Assembly (NCBI RefSeq): GCF_000014865.1
Contig: NC_008576.1
Span: 1,579,501-1,643,500 of the forward strand
Origin: Magnetococcus marinus MC-1
GTDB taxonomy: Bacteria; Pseudomonadota; Magnetococcia; Magnetococcales; Magnetococcaceae
Length of the DNA: 64,000 nt
Direction of reading: 5' to 3'
Shown piece after piece: positions 14,159-22,608 of the stretch. The position numbers and the translations under genes are program-made. The notes under the pieces are model-generated. The model did not search any database, was not told the origin of the DNA, and worked only from the letters and a program-made list of their open reading frames with translations. Every line of letters starts with the position of its first letter. The stretch's first letter is position 1.

Positions 14159-15837
14159 TCCTTCGCCCTCGACAGGAGACTTTTGTCCGCAGATCGGTCG
14201 ATGCCCTTTACGAACATGGTGACACATTGGCTGTTGGTCCTACCGGCATGGGCAAGAGCATATGCCTTTCAGCTGTTGTTGGTCGTGTGATTTCCAAAAG
14301 TGGTGGGAAAGCCTGTGTCTTGGCTCATCGGGACGAACTTACCCAGCAGAATGTGATGAAATTCACTAAGGTTAATCCAGGGCTTTCCACCTCTGTAGTG
14401 GATGCCCGTGGCAAATCGTGGCGCGGGCGCGCCACCTTTGCCATGGTGCCCACTCTTGCCCGGCAGAAAAATCTGGATGCCATGCCAGATCTGGATTTGC
14501 TGGTAATTGATGAGGCCCACCATGCGGTGGCCAACAGTTACACCCGCATTATTGATTCGGCTAGAGGAATAAACCCAAACTGCATGATTTATGGTCTGAC
14601 TGCCACCAGTGGTCGTGGTGATAAAAAGGCTCTCAGACCGATCTTTTCTAATGTTGCTGACCAAGTGCGGCTTGGAGAATTGATCCAGTCTGGCCATCTG
14701 GTTAAACCCCGTACATTCGTTGTCGATGTAGGCACTCAGGATGCGTTGAAAAGCGTACGGAAGACAGCAGACGACTTTGATATGGCCGAGGTGTCCCAGA
14801 TCATGAACAAGGCCCCGGTCACCGAGGCTGTCATCAAACATTGGAAGGAAAAAGCCGGCACCCGAAAGACCATCGTATTCTGCTCCACCGTGGATCATGC
14901 CCAGAACGTTACAGATGCTTTCAACAATGCGGATGTGGAAGCGGTGATGGTCCATGGAGAGCTTACCACCGCAGAGCGCAAAGCAGCATTGGCTCGGTTT
15001 GAAAAGGGTTCAGCCATGGTGGTTGTGAACGTGGCGGTTCTCACAGAAGGCTACGATCATCCACCCACATCCTGCGTAGTTCTGCTTCGGCCAAGTTCGT
15101 ACAAATCCACCATGATCCAGATGGTGGGGCGCGGGCTGCGCACCGTGGATCCCGCCCTGTTTCCTGGACTGGTCAAGACCGACTGTATTGTCCTGGATTT
15201 CGGCACTTCATCCATCCTTCACGGCTCCCTGGAACAGGACGTTAACCTGGATGGAAAGGAGATCCAGGGAGCGGCTCCCACCAAGGAGTGCCCCGAGTGC
15301 CAGGCCATCGTGCCTTTGGCAGTCAGGGAGTGCTCTCTTTGTGGGTATGTGTGGGAATCGGAAGTTACTGGAGAAGGGCCGGAATCCATCACCGACTTCA
15401 TCATGTCCGAGGTGGACCTGCTCAAACGCTCCAGCTTCCGCTGGGTTGACCTGTTCGGAGATGATGCCGCCATGGTGGCCAACGGCTTCCACGCCTGGGG
15501 TGGGATCTTCTTCCTCAATGGCAACTGGCACGCTGTGGGTGGAGCCAAGGGCCAGCCCACCAAGTTGCTCTCTATCGGTGAACGTACCATCTGTCTTGCT
15601 GCCGCCGATGACTGGCTCAATGAGAGCGAAACCGATGAGTCGGCACATAAAACCAAATCCTGGCTCAACCAACCCCCAACGGATAAGCAGCTTCAATATC
15701 TGCCACCAGCCATGCGCATGGATATGGGGCTGACCCGTTACCACGCATCAGCGCTGCTGACCTTCCGCTTCAATAAAGCTGCTATTCGCAGTTTGATATT
15801 TGAAGCGGACCGACAGGCGCTGGCGGAGGTGGCGTGA
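14155..15837 (+). CDS. phage superfamily 2 DEAD/DEAH helicase with zinc ribbon
   Basis: 560 aa. Motif I GPTGMGKS near 26, motif II DEAHH near 118, motif III-like LTATSG near 150, then the C-terminal helicase lobe with motif VI QMVGRGLR near 325. Residues about 375-400 carry a zinc ribbon (CPECQ, then CSLCGY). About 160 further residues of unknown fold follow. Such helicases are common in replication modules of siphoviruses and could unwind the origin or act in recombination-dependent replication. Good GGAGG site before the ATG; the gene overlaps the previous gene by 4 bases. Confidence 0.88.
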   Translation: MILRPRQETFVRRSVDALYEHGDTLAVGPTGMGKSICLSAVVGRVISKSGGKACVLAHRDELTQQNVMKFTKVNPGLSTSVVDARGKSWRGRATFAMVPTLARQKNLDAMPDLDLLVIDEAHHAVANSYTRIIDSARGINPNCMIYGLTATSGRGDKKALRPIFSNVADQVRLGELIQSGHLVKPRTFVVDVGTQDALKSVRKTADDFDMAEVSQIMNKAPVTEAVIKHWKEKAGTRKTIVFCSTVDHAQNVTDAFNNADVEAVMVHGELTTAERKAALARFEKGSAMVVVNVAVLTEGYDHPPTSCVVLLRPSSYKSTMIQMVGRGLRTVDPALFPGLVKTDCIVLDFGTSSILHGSLEQDVNLDGKEIQGAAPTKECPECQAIVPLAVRECSLCGYVWESEVTGEGPESITDFIMSEVDLLKRSSFRWVDLFGDDAAMVANGFHAWGGIFFLNGNWHAVGGAKGQPTKLLSIGERTICLAAADDWLNESETDESAHKTKSWLNQPPTDKQLQYLPPAMRMDMGLTRYHASALLTFRFNKAAIRSLIFEADRQALAEVA

Positions 15838-16262
15838 TGGCCATGGCATGGACACGCCGAAAGAGCACCTGGCACGACCCGGATTGGGGATGGATCAAGT
15901 TGCCGCCTGGGTTGCGTACCCGCCGGGTTGGGCTGGCAGCCTTGAACCGTAAGGAGCGGTCACTCTTTCAGCGTCATTTAAAACGTCACTCCTCACACGT
16001 TCTGATCTGGCTGTTACGCAAGGTTAGAGCTGTGCCGGAGGATCTGATTTTGGAGGTTCACAACATGGTGGATGCCACTGAGTTGGAAAAAGCTGCTATG
16101 GCCGCCGCACTCCCCTCTCTTGGGGAGTATGTGGCCAGCATTGGTATGCAACGCCCTTTGGCGGAGTACAGCAAAGAGGAAGTGCTCACGATGGTGGAGG
16201 TGGTTATCACTGCCTACCAAGATTACATGGCCAGCGCCAAGCCGGATGAGATTCCGTTTTAA
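15837..16262 (+). CDS. DUF6511-like phage protein
   Basis: 141 aa from the ATG at 15837, which shares its A with the helicase stop (TGATG). The C-terminus (LTMVEVVITAYQDYMA, ending EIPF) resembles the small phage family DUF6511. The N-terminal half is basic and Trp-rich (RRKSTWHDPDWGWIKLPPG), which could contact DNA. Position between helicase and ORF6N protein suggests a part in replication; nothing more can be said. Confidence 0.6.
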   Translation: MAMAWTRRKSTWHDPDWGWIKLPPGLRTRRVGLAALNRKERSLFQRHLKRHSSHVLIWLLRKVRAVPEDLILEVHNMVDATELEKAAMAAALPSLGEYVASIGMQRPLAEYSKEEVLTMVEVVITAYQDYMASAKPDEIPF

Positions 16263-16279
16263 CCGAAGGAGACATGACG

Positions 16280-16996
16280 ATGATTCAAGACGAAATGCAG
16301 ATGGTAACCGTCGGTGAAACAGCTCTATCGGTTATCGAATATAAAGGCAGCCGTGTTGTCACCTTTGCCATGGTTGATCAGGTTCATCAGCGGCCAGAAG
16401 GGACGGCCAAACGCAACTTTCACGACAACCGTCCTCGATTTGAAGAGAACGTTGATTTTGCCAAAATATCGAAGGACGAATTTCGTACCGACCTATGGGA
16501 ATCCTTTGGATTCAGCAAGTTTGCATCCTCTGGAATTCTCCTGACCCAGACTGGCTACCTCATGCTGGTGAAATCCTTCACCGACGATCTGGCATGGAAG
16601 GTTCAGAGAGAGCTGGTCAATCGCTACTTCCGAACCGCACCCACCTCCACGGCCCACCAGCTCTATCTGATGGCTAAGGCCAACTGGGAACAGGAGCAGA
16701 GACTGAGCCAGATTGCGGAGCTGCAGCATAATCAACAGCAGCAGTTGGATGCATTGGCGCAACGCCAGTCAGACATGGACGGCAACACCGGATACATGAC
16801 TGCCCTGGCCTATTGCCGCAAAGAGAGTATCCCTGCACCTCTCGCTTATGCCAAGCAACTGGGCATAAAGGCATCTGAGATGTGTCGGAACCTCGCCATT
16901 CGTATGGGACAGGTCCCTGATGAGCGCTGGGGGTCGGTCAATAGTTATCCCATAGAGATCCTCCGTGAATGCCACCAGGATATGAAAGGGGCATGA
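16280..16996 (+). CDS. ORF6N-domain phage protein (antirepressor-like)
   Basis: 238 aa. AAGGAG lies 8 bases before the ATG at 16280, better than the ATG at 16274. Residues 10-95 match the ORF6N domain: VVTFAMVDQVHQRPEGTAKR, then a conserved NR.RF.E..DF pattern and a hydrophobic LTQTGYLMLVKSF. ORF6N is a DNA-binding domain of phage and viral regulators (KilA-N/BRO relatives). The C-terminal half has a Gln-rich coiled coil (HNQQQQLDALAQRQ) and a small alpha domain. A role in antirepression or in control of the replication operon is inferred. Note that no repressor is visible in the window. Confidence 0.72.
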   Translation: MIQDEMQMVTVGETALSVIEYKGSRVVTFAMVDQVHQRPEGTAKRNFHDNRPRFEENVDFAKISKDEFRTDLWESFGFSKFASSGILLTQTGYLMLVKSFTDDLAWKVQRELVNRYFRTAPTSTAHQLYLMAKANWEQEQRLSQIAELQHNQQQQLDALAQRQSDMDGNTGYMTALAYCRKESIPAPLAYAKQLGIKASEMCRNLAIRMGQVPDERWGSVNSYPIEILRECHQDMKGA

Positions 16997-16998
16997 CC

Positions 16999-17769
16999 AT
17001 GTTGGATTATAATCACAACGGTGGGGGCATCGCCCCCGCCATCAATCATCTGATTGATGAGGCTTTGGAGGTGGAAAACCGCCAACAGACCCCTCGCACC
17101 TATCTGGGCGCATCCCGTTTAGGAGTGGCTTGTGAACGGGCGCTGCAGTTTGAGTACGCCCATGCTCCCAAGGATACGGGGAAGGATTTTGATGGGCAGC
17201 TCCTGCGCATTTTCGCCGCTGGACACCTGTTTGAGGATATGGCGATTCGCTGGCTGCGCATGGCTGGATTCGAGCTCTTCACCACCAAGGGTAATCGCCC
17301 TAATGGCGAGCAGTTCGGCTTCGAAGCCGCTGGCGGTCGGATTCAGGGCCACGTAGACGGGATCATCGTGTCTGGCCCAAACAGCATCAGCATGGGTTAC
17401 CCCTGTCTATGGGAGTGCAAGTCCCTCAACAATAAATCCTGGAATGACACTGTAAAGCGCGGGTTGGCCCTCTCCAAGCCGGTATACGCAGCCCAGGTCG
17501 CCATCTATCAGGCATATATGGAGCCCCAGGTAGGGGGCATCTCGGCCAACCCGGCGCTGTTCACCGCCATCAACAAGGATACGTCCGAAATCCATCACGA
17601 ACTGGTGCCTTTTGATGCCCCACTTGCGCAGAAGATGTCCGATCGCGCTGTGCGCATCATCAAAGCCACAGAGGCCCATGAGCTACTACCCCGGATCAGC
17701 CGGGAGTCGACACACTTCCAGTGCCGTATGTGTAGCTGGGCAGATCGCTGCTGGAGTCTATCAGCATGA
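16999..17769 (+). CDS. Cas4/RecB-like PD-(D/E)XK nuclease of the prophage
   Basis: 256 aa starting at MLDYNHN (ATG 16999, with AAAGGG 8 bases upstream). The sequence runs GASRLGVACERALQ with a possible iron-sulfur or zinc Cys, then the nuclease core GRIQGHVDGII and LWECKSLNNKSW (Asp, Glu-x-Lys). Four Cys-rich residues follow at the C-terminus (FQCRMCSWADRCW), as in Cas4-type exonucleases with an Fe-S cluster. Expected role is 5'-3' resection for phage recombination together with the Sak4-like ATPase and ssDNA-binding protein. Overlaps the primase gene by 4 bases. Confidence 0.8.
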   Translation: MLDYNHNGGGIAPAINHLIDEALEVENRQQTPRTYLGASRLGVACERALQFEYAHAPKDTGKDFDGQLLRIFAAGHLFEDMAIRWLRMAGFELFTTKGNRPNGEQFGFEAAGGRIQGHVDGIIVSGPNSISMGYPCLWECKSLNNKSWNDTVKRGLALSKPVYAAQVAIYQAYMEPQVGGISANPALFTAINKDTSEIHHELVPFDAPLAQKMSDRAVRIIKATEAHELLPRISRESTHFQCRMCSWADRCWSLSA

Positions 17770-19904
17770 ATAATGGGGCTCCATATCTCGATTTCAATGA
17801 TGCCGGTGGGCAGCAGGAGTTTTCCTCTGTTGCAGAACAGCATCATGAAAAGGAGGAGATCAAGGCACGTCTGCAGAGCCAGATTGAGTCGGTGCTGTAT
17901 CACCTTCTGCCTGCCGGGAAGGTTCGTCATGGGCAGTTCTTCATCGGCGATGTGGAGGGCAACCCCGGTGAAAGTATGAAGGTAGAACTGACCGGCGAAA
18001 AGGCTGGGGTCTGGTACGACCATGCCGCAGGTTCGGGTGGCGACATCCTGGACCTGTGGGCCCGGTCACGAGGCATGGACACCCGCACCCAGTTCCGTGA
18101 CGTCATGGATGATGTGCGCGGCTGGCTGGGAGAGTCCGTGAGATTACCACCTGTTTCGATGCAACCAACTCAACGGCGTGAACCCCCCATGGATGAGCTG
18201 GGGCCCCATACCGGTAAGTGGGACTATTTCGATACCAATGGCCAACTACTGGTCTGTGTCTACCGTTACGATCCTCCGGGCCGCCGAAAGCAGTTCCGCC
18301 CTCTGGATGTGCGCACCGGCAAGTGGCAGTCGCCAGCGGTGACGCCCCTCTACAACCTCCCCGGCATCATTCACGCCGCTGAGGTGGTGCTGGTCGAAGG
18401 GGAAAAGAGCGCCCAGGCGCTCATCGATGCGGGAATCCCGGCCACCACCTCCATGGGCTCCAAGGGACAGATCAACCGTGCCGATTGGAGTGTTCTCCAG
18501 GGAAAGCGGGTAATCATCTGGCCCGACCGGGACAAGGCAGGATGGGAGTACGCCCAATTGGCTTCACAGGCCGCCAGAAACGCGGGTGTTCGGGAAGTAT
18601 CCATTCTCACTCCACCGGAGGAGAAACCTGAAAAATGGGATGCCGCTGATGCCATGGCTGAAGGGATGGATGTGCGTGCTTTCATCCATGGAACACCACG
18701 TCAGGAACCACAGGCCCGGAAACGCCGCATCCGACTGATGGATTGGACCTTCGACCGTTATGACGGCCCACCCCCGCCACGGGAGTGGTTGGTCGAGGGT
18801 GTTCTTCCCCTCGGAGTGCCCGGCATGGTCGCCGCCATCGGTGGAGCAGGAAAAAGCATGCTGTTGTTGGACCTTTGCATCAAGGTGGCTCAGATACATA
18901 CAGGGAATCCCATTCCCACAGAGGCGCTGGGAGGTCCTTTGGTCCCTATTGAAGGTACAGCGGTCATGCTCACCGCTGAGGACGATCAAGATGAGATCCA
19001 CAGACGACTCAATCTGCTTGTTGGAGATCTTCCAGATCCCAGAAGGCTGATTGTGATTCCACTGCCCAATGCAGGTGGTGCTATGCCCCTTGTCGCCATG
19101 GGTCGTGAAGGCCCTGTACTCACTGATGCCTACGAGGAGATGCGTCAGGAGCTATTGGAAATCCCAGACCTGCGATTAGTGGTCATCGATCCACTCCAAA
19201 GCTTTGCAGGTGGAGATGTCAATAGTGACCCCGCCGCAGGGTCCATGTTCTTTGCTGGGTTGGGCCGCATTGCTGCCGAAACAGGGGCAACCACATTAGT
19301 AGCGCACCATTTCAAGAAAGTGGGTAGCAAACCCATTCACAGCGCCAGTGAAGCCAGAGAAGCCATCCGTGGCACCACTGCCCTAGTTGACGGTGGGCGC
19401 TGGTCTTACGCCCTATGGGAAGCCTCACAGGATGAATCCATCAAAATCTGTACCCAACTGCAACGCAGTTATGAACGTGACTCTGTGTTCAATGGTGCGG
19501 TGGTCAAAAGCAACTGGCCAGTTGATAAAGCAGTTAGGGTCTATGTTCGCGAGTCATCGACAGGGTTACTACAAGATCGTTCAGTTGACCTCGCTATGCG
19601 CATCAGTGGCAATGAAGATTTAAGTAAAAGTCTTGTCATGGCTCTGGGTAAAGCAGCATCCAATGGCCAACCATTCACGAAAACTGGCGGTAATGGTGTC
19701 TTTGAACGTAGATCAGAGCTTCCAGGCGACTTACAGGCGTTTTCCAAGCATAAGATAGCAGAGTTGATTGACTCCTTATTGCGAACAGGACGGCTAGTGC
19801 AGTGCGTAGCACCGGGTAGTCATATCAAAAAATGGCTCGATGTTCCGGGGGGTGAGTTTGCACTTGGCGTCGGTGAATTTCAGCTGGGATCTGGAGCTGA
19901 ATGA
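17766..19904 (+). CDS. phage TOPRIM primase fused to RepA-like AAA helicase
   Basis: 712 aa. The N-terminal part (40-120) resembles a primase/zinc-binding-type domain (GVWYDHAAGSGGDILDLW). A TOPRIM domain follows with VVLVEGEKSAQAL near 205 and VIIWPDRDKAG near 240 (Glu, then DxD). After 320 a RecA/RepA-type ATPase appears: Walker A AAIGGAGKSML near 353, then MLTAEDDQDE and Walker B LRLVVIDPL near 465. This bifunctional architecture is common in phages and in RepA-like replication proteins. The gene ends 15 bases before the TTCCCGG repeat array, which could be its origin. Confidence 0.85.
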   Translation: MNNGAPYLDFNDAGGQQEFSSVAEQHHEKEEIKARLQSQIESVLYHLLPAGKVRHGQFFIGDVEGNPGESMKVELTGEKAGVWYDHAAGSGGDILDLWARSRGMDTRTQFRDVMDDVRGWLGESVRLPPVSMQPTQRREPPMDELGPHTGKWDYFDTNGQLLVCVYRYDPPGRRKQFRPLDVRTGKWQSPAVTPLYNLPGIIHAAEVVLVEGEKSAQALIDAGIPATTSMGSKGQINRADWSVLQGKRVIIWPDRDKAGWEYAQLASQAARNAGVREVSILTPPEEKPEKWDAADAMAEGMDVRAFIHGTPRQEPQARKRRIRLMDWTFDRYDGPPPPREWLVEGVLPLGVPGMVAAIGGAGKSMLLLDLCIKVAQIHTGNPIPTEALGGPLVPIEGTAVMLTAEDDQDEIHRRLNLLVGDLPDPRRLIVIPLPNAGGAMPLVAMGREGPVLTDAYEEMRQELLEIPDLRLVVIDPLQSFAGGDVNSDPAAGSMFFAGLGRIAAETGATTLVAHHFKKVGSKPIHSASEAREAIRGTTALVDGGRWSYALWEASQDESIKICTQLQRSYERDSVFNGAVVKSNWPVDKAVRVYVRESSTGLLQDRSVDLAMRISGNEDLSKSLVMALGKAASNGQPFTKTGGNGVFERRSELPGDLQAFSKHKIAELIDSLLRTGRLVQCVAPGSHIKKWLDVPGGEFALGVGEFQLGSGAE

Positions 19905-19918
19905 TGAGGAAAAATGCG

Positions 19919-20082
19919 TTCCCGGAACCTACCCATTCCCGGAAAAATCCGGGAACCGGGAACGTTAACATATTGAATTGTATAGGGTACACCGTTCCCG
20001 CCGGGAACGTTCCCGGTCATTCCGGGAAGACGTTTAACTTATTGATTACTTAAGGAGAAATCAGCTCGTTCCCGGTTCCCGG
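19919..20082. repeat. TTCCCGG / CCGGGAA iteron-like array
   Basis: Nine copies of the 7-mer in both orientations: forward at 19919, 19936, 20010, 20069 and 20076; reverse at 19949, 19956, 20001 and 20022. Some pair into perfect palindromes: 20001-20016 (CCGGGAACGTTCCCGG) and 19994-20008 (GTTCCCG-C-CGGGAAC). All of it is non-coding, directly after the primase-helicase gene. Such clustering is typical of initiator-binding iterons or multi-copy operators. The alternative is a set of RNA hairpins. Confidence 0.75.
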
Positions 20083-20137
20083 CTTTCCCTATATATAAAT
20101 ATATAGATGGGGGTGGTATGGAAACCCACCCCCCATC
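20035..20137. other. candidate replication origin core: AT-rich palindrome plus G/C hairpin
   Basis: Immediately after the last iteron lies an AT-only palindrome, 20089-20106 (CTATATAT-AA-ATATATAG), a plausible unwinding element. It is followed by a strong hairpin, 20106-20137 (GATGGGGGTGG pairing with CCACCCCCCATC, 9-base loop). The hairpin lacks a T-run, so it is not a typical terminator. TTAACTTATTG at 20035-20045 is repeated near 11160. Iterons plus an AT-rich element beside a primase-helicase gene suggest an origin; not proven. The gap 19905-20256 holds no gene. Confidence 0.45.
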
Positions 20138-20256
20138 ATGAATGACTGTTCAACAATTCCGCAGCCCGGCAAAGGGAGCGGATTCAAATCGGACGGTGGT
20201 GAGCTCCGCCAAGACCTGCACCACCGTCCTGACCACATCAGCCAATGGAGGAAGAT

Positions 20257-20757
20257 ATGGCTACTCAGAGTTTGCCCCATCGGGGCGCAGATGGAAACAG
20301 GGCAGTTTTAGCCCTGGACCTTGGTACCCAGATGGGATGGGCGCTGTACCACCCCGATGGGACCATCACCAGCGGCACGGTGTCGTTCAAGCTGGGCCGG
20401 TTTGAAGGGGGCGGTATGCAGTGGGTCAGGTTCAAAGCCTGGCTGGCTGAGATGCACTTCACCAGCGATGTAGGTCAGATCCTGTTCGAGGAGGTGCGCA
20501 GACACAGCGGGGTTGGGGCTTCACATGTCTATGGGGGATTCCTGGCCCATCTTACCGCATGGGCAGAAAGCTCAGAGGTGCCCTACCAGGGGGTGCCGGT
20601 TGGGACGATAAAAAAACACGCGACTGGCAAGGGTAACGCCTCCAAGGCCCAGGTGATCCATGCCATGAAGCGTCTGGGGCACAATCCAGCCGATGACAAC
20701 GAGAGTGACGCACTTGCCCTGCTGCATTGGCAGATCGGCCAGGGAGGTGCGCGATGA
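20257..20757 (+). CDS. RuvC-like Holliday junction resolvase (phage)
   Basis: 166 aa from ATG 20257, which has GAGGA upstream; the ATG at 20245 adds four residues. The RNase H-like fold is seen in LALDLGTQMGWA (first Asp), then FEEVRRHSG (Glu) and the final DDNESDALAL with the catalytic acidic pair. This matches phage RuvC-like resolvases that resolve recombination intermediates or trim branches before packaging. It overlaps the next gene by 4 bases (ATGA) and belongs to the late part of the replication module. Confidence 0.8.
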   Translation: MATQSLPHRGADGNRAVLALDLGTQMGWALYHPDGTITSGTVSFKLGRFEGGGMQWVRFKAWLAEMHFTSDVGQILFEEVRRHSGVGASHVYGGFLAHLTAWAESSEVPYQGVPVGTIKKHATGKGNASKAQVIHAMKRLGHNPADDNESDALALLHWQIGQGGAR

Positions 20758-20972
20758 ACGGCGGACCCAATCTGCCCCGCAGCCCCTTGGCCCGGTTTCA
20801 GGGCAGCCAAGTTGATGTGGATGAGCAGAAGCGCAACGGTTGGAATCGCCACGGCATCCTGGTGGTGTCGCACGATGACAATCGCCTCAGTTGGCCAGAG
20901 CGGGAGTTGGTCAAGCAACTGGGGGATCGGCTTTATGGCCAAAATCGTCGCAAGGGGGTGTGTCATGCGTGA
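20754..20972 (+). CDS. small phage protein (72 aa)
   Basis: Starts at ATG 20754 overlapping the resolvase stop and ends 8 bases inside the next gene, so it is clearly part of the operon. The sequence begins MNGGPNLPRSPLARF and contains the segment GILVVSHDDNRLSWPERELV. I recall similar small proteins beside phage replication genes, but no function is known. Confidence 0.6.
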   Translation: MNGGPNLPRSPLARFQGSQVDVDEQKRNGWNRHGILVVSHDDNRLSWPERELVKQLGDRLYGQNRRKGVCHA

Positions 20973-21363
20973 GCAGAAATGGGATGCTCCAGCTGTAGCA
21001 AAACGGTTAGAAGAGGCAGCCAGCACCATGAAGCGGTTGCCAGAGGATGGAGTGCGCCCCCGTGGGCATAGCTCCTCTTGGCCCCCCTTCTTGCGGGAGT
21101 ATTGGGAAAGCTATGGCATGCAGAACGTCCGGGTGCGCCTGGGGCCGCCTACCCCGGATGCCATTGACCGCATGGATGAAGCTTTGTCGTGGTTGCACAC
21201 TCTGGAGCCAGATCAGGCAAAGTTGGTGTGGCTTCGTGCTGAAAAGGTGCCGTGGAAGTTCATCATGGCCCAACTCGGTGTCTGCAGGGAGACTGCCCGC
21301 CAGCGCTACCTGATCGCCATGGCCACTCTTTCAGCCAAACTCAATCAACAAAAAAATGCCTAG
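20965..21363 (+). CDS. DUF6362-like phage protein with sigma-like HTH
   Basis: 132 aa from ATG 20965. The pattern of an N-terminal VAKRLEEAASTMKRLP, a central DRMDEALSWLHTLEP and a C-terminal WKFIMAQLGVCRETARQRYL fits the phage family DUF6362. Its end looks like a sigma-region-4 or helix-turn-helix DNA-reading segment. Such proteins are often the last gene of the early module and may act on late transcription, an inference only. Its stop codon lies inside the palindrome 21353-21370. Confidence 0.65.
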   Translation: MREQKWDAPAVAKRLEEAASTMKRLPEDGVRPRGHSSSWPPFLREYWESYGMQNVRVRLGPPTPDAIDRMDEALSWLHTLEPDQAKLVWLRAEKVPWKFIMAQLGVCRETARQRYLIAMATLSAKLNQQKNA

Positions 21364-21370
21364 GCATTTT
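21353..21370. terminator. palindrome at the end of the replication operon
   Basis: AAAATGCCTAGGCATTTT is a perfect 18-base palindrome flanked by A on the left and T-rich sequence on the right, so it could terminate transcription in either direction. The stop codon TAG of the DUF6362-like gene is at its centre. The loop would be only 2 bases, so the fold is tight; a protein site is possible instead. Confidence 0.4.
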
Positions 21371-21420
21371 AGTGGGTAGGCCACATTGGCAATATTTGCT
21401 ATAGTTCACATCATAATCGG

Positions 21421-21458
21421 GGGCGTATGCGGAAACGCTACCCTCCGATATTTTTTTG
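21421..21458 (+). terminator. hairpin followed by T-run upstream of ihfA
   Basis: GGGGGCGT (21421-21428) can pair with ACGCTACCC (21437-21445) with one bulge, followed after 6 bases by a run of seven T (21453-21459). It lies in the leader before the IHF-like gene, so it may be an attenuator or the real end of the preceding operon. Confidence 0.4.
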
Positions 21459-21497
21459 AGATTTCACCTCTACGAAGAAAACGCGGGAGAATTAGCC

Positions 21498-21788
21498 GTG
21501 ACCATGACCAAAGCGGATATCGTTCAGACTGTTTACCATCGGCTTGGTCTGTCCAAGAAAGAGTCTGCTGACGTCGTGGAGTCGGTTTTTGAGCTTATCC
21601 GCAGCCAACTGGAAAGTGGTGAGCCTGTTAAGATCTCCGGCTTTGGTGGCTTCAGTATACGGGATAAAAAACCCCGCCAGGGTCGCAACCCAAAAACAGG
21701 GGAAGATGTGGAGATATCAGCGCGCCGCGTTGTAACTTTCAAGGCCAGCCAGATCCTGTTGGATCGTGTGAATAAGGGCCCGAGCTGA
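21498..21788 (+). CDS. ihfA: integration host factor alpha-like protein
   Basis: 96 aa from GTG 21498, which has GGGAGA 7 bases upstream. The resulting N-terminus VTMTKADI lines up with the E. coli IHF-alpha start MALTKAEM. The family signature is clear: KISGFGGFSIRDK near 45-57, GRNPKTGEDV near 63-72 (the DNA-intercalating Pro region) and ISARRVVTFK. IHF bends DNA and helps phage integration, packaging and promoter control. A copy inside the prophage is unusual; it may supply a phage-specific version. The host gene copy could lie elsewhere. Confidence 0.9.
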   Translation: MTMTKADIVQTVYHRLGLSKKESADVVESVFELIRSQLESGEPVKISGFGGFSIRDKKPRQGRNPKTGEDVEISARRVVTFKASQILLDRVNKGPS

Positions 21789-21805
21789 AGAGCCGGTTTT
21801 ATCGC

Positions 21806-22537
21806 ATGGGAAAACCTGGATTTATAGCTTTGACACTCTCACTGCTGATGACCATCTCGGCCATCGCCCAAGCTGCTGATCCTCAAATCCCCCATCGCAT
21901 TGCTTCGTTCAGCGAAGCTAAAAAGCTTCTCTCCAAAGTCTTTGAAGGCCACCGCACTACATTTTACTGCGGCTGTAGCTATACCAAGCATAAGGAAGTT
22001 CGGTCGGGAGCATGCGGCTATCAGCCCCGCAAAAATCCTAAGCGGGGTAGTCGCATTGAATGGGAACACGTTGTTCCTGCTCACGCCTTTGGCCATACCC
22101 GTCAGTGCTGGCGAGAGCCAATCTGTACAACCAAAAAAAGCAAAGCTTACAAAGGCCGTAGATGCTGCGCCAAGGTTGATCCCGTCTTTGAAGCGATGGA
22201 GTCTGATCTCCACAATCTGGTCCCTGCAGTAGGCGAACTCAACGGCGACCGCAGCAACCGGTCATTTTCTATGGTCGCAGGTGAGCCCAGAGCCTACGGA
22301 GCCTGTGATTTTGAGATCGACTGGGACACCGACCGTGTTGAGCCCCGCCCCGAAGTGCGTGGTGATATTGCTCGGACCTATTTCTACATGAATGCCTCAT
22401 ACGGGCTGCCAATCAGCAAAAAGCAGAGGCGGCTCTTTGAAGCTTGGAACAGGGAAGATCCAGTCGATGACTGGGAACGTGAACGGAATCGCAGAATAGA
22501 ACGAATGCAGGGTAACGCAAATCCCTTTATCCAGTAG
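21806..22537 (+). CDS. endA: secreted endonuclease I (EndA/NucM family)
   Basis: 243 aa with a signal peptide (residues 1-23, GFIALTLSLLMTISAIAQAA, cleavage after ...AQAA). The core has the family patterns IEWEHVVPAHAFG near 84-96 and DLHNLVPAVGELNGDRSN near 132-149, with the catalytic His in WEHVVPA. Ten Cys residues are consistent with periplasmic disulfides. EndA-type enzymes cut DNA and RNA non-specifically outside the cytoplasm. It starts 17 bases after ihfA and ends before a strong terminator. Within a prophage it may degrade host DNA after lysis or act as a bacterial passenger gene. Confidence 0.9.
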   Translation: MGKPGFIALTLSLLMTISAIAQAADPQIPHRIASFSEAKKLLSKVFEGHRTTFYCGCSYTKHKEVRSGACGYQPRKNPKRGSRIEWEHVVPAHAFGHTRQCWREPICTTKKSKAYKGRRCCAKVDPVFEAMESDLHNLVPAVGELNGDRSNRSFSMVAGEPRAYGACDFEIDWDTDRVEPRPEVRGDIARTYFYMNASYGLPISKKQRRLFEAWNREDPVDDWERERNRRIERMQGNANPFIQ

Positions 22538-22560
22538 TCAGCAAGAGCACACAGCACATT

Positions 22561-22593
22561 AGCCCGCCCGGGGAAACTCGAGGCGGGCTTTTT
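22561..22593 (+). terminator. rho-independent terminator after endA
   Basis: AGCCCGCC (22561-22568) pairs perfectly with GGCGGGCT (22582-22589) around a 13-base loop, followed by TTTT. It separates the ihfA-endA unit from the lysis cassette. Confidence 0.85.
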
Positions 22594-22608
22594 GTTGGGA
22601 GAATCTGA

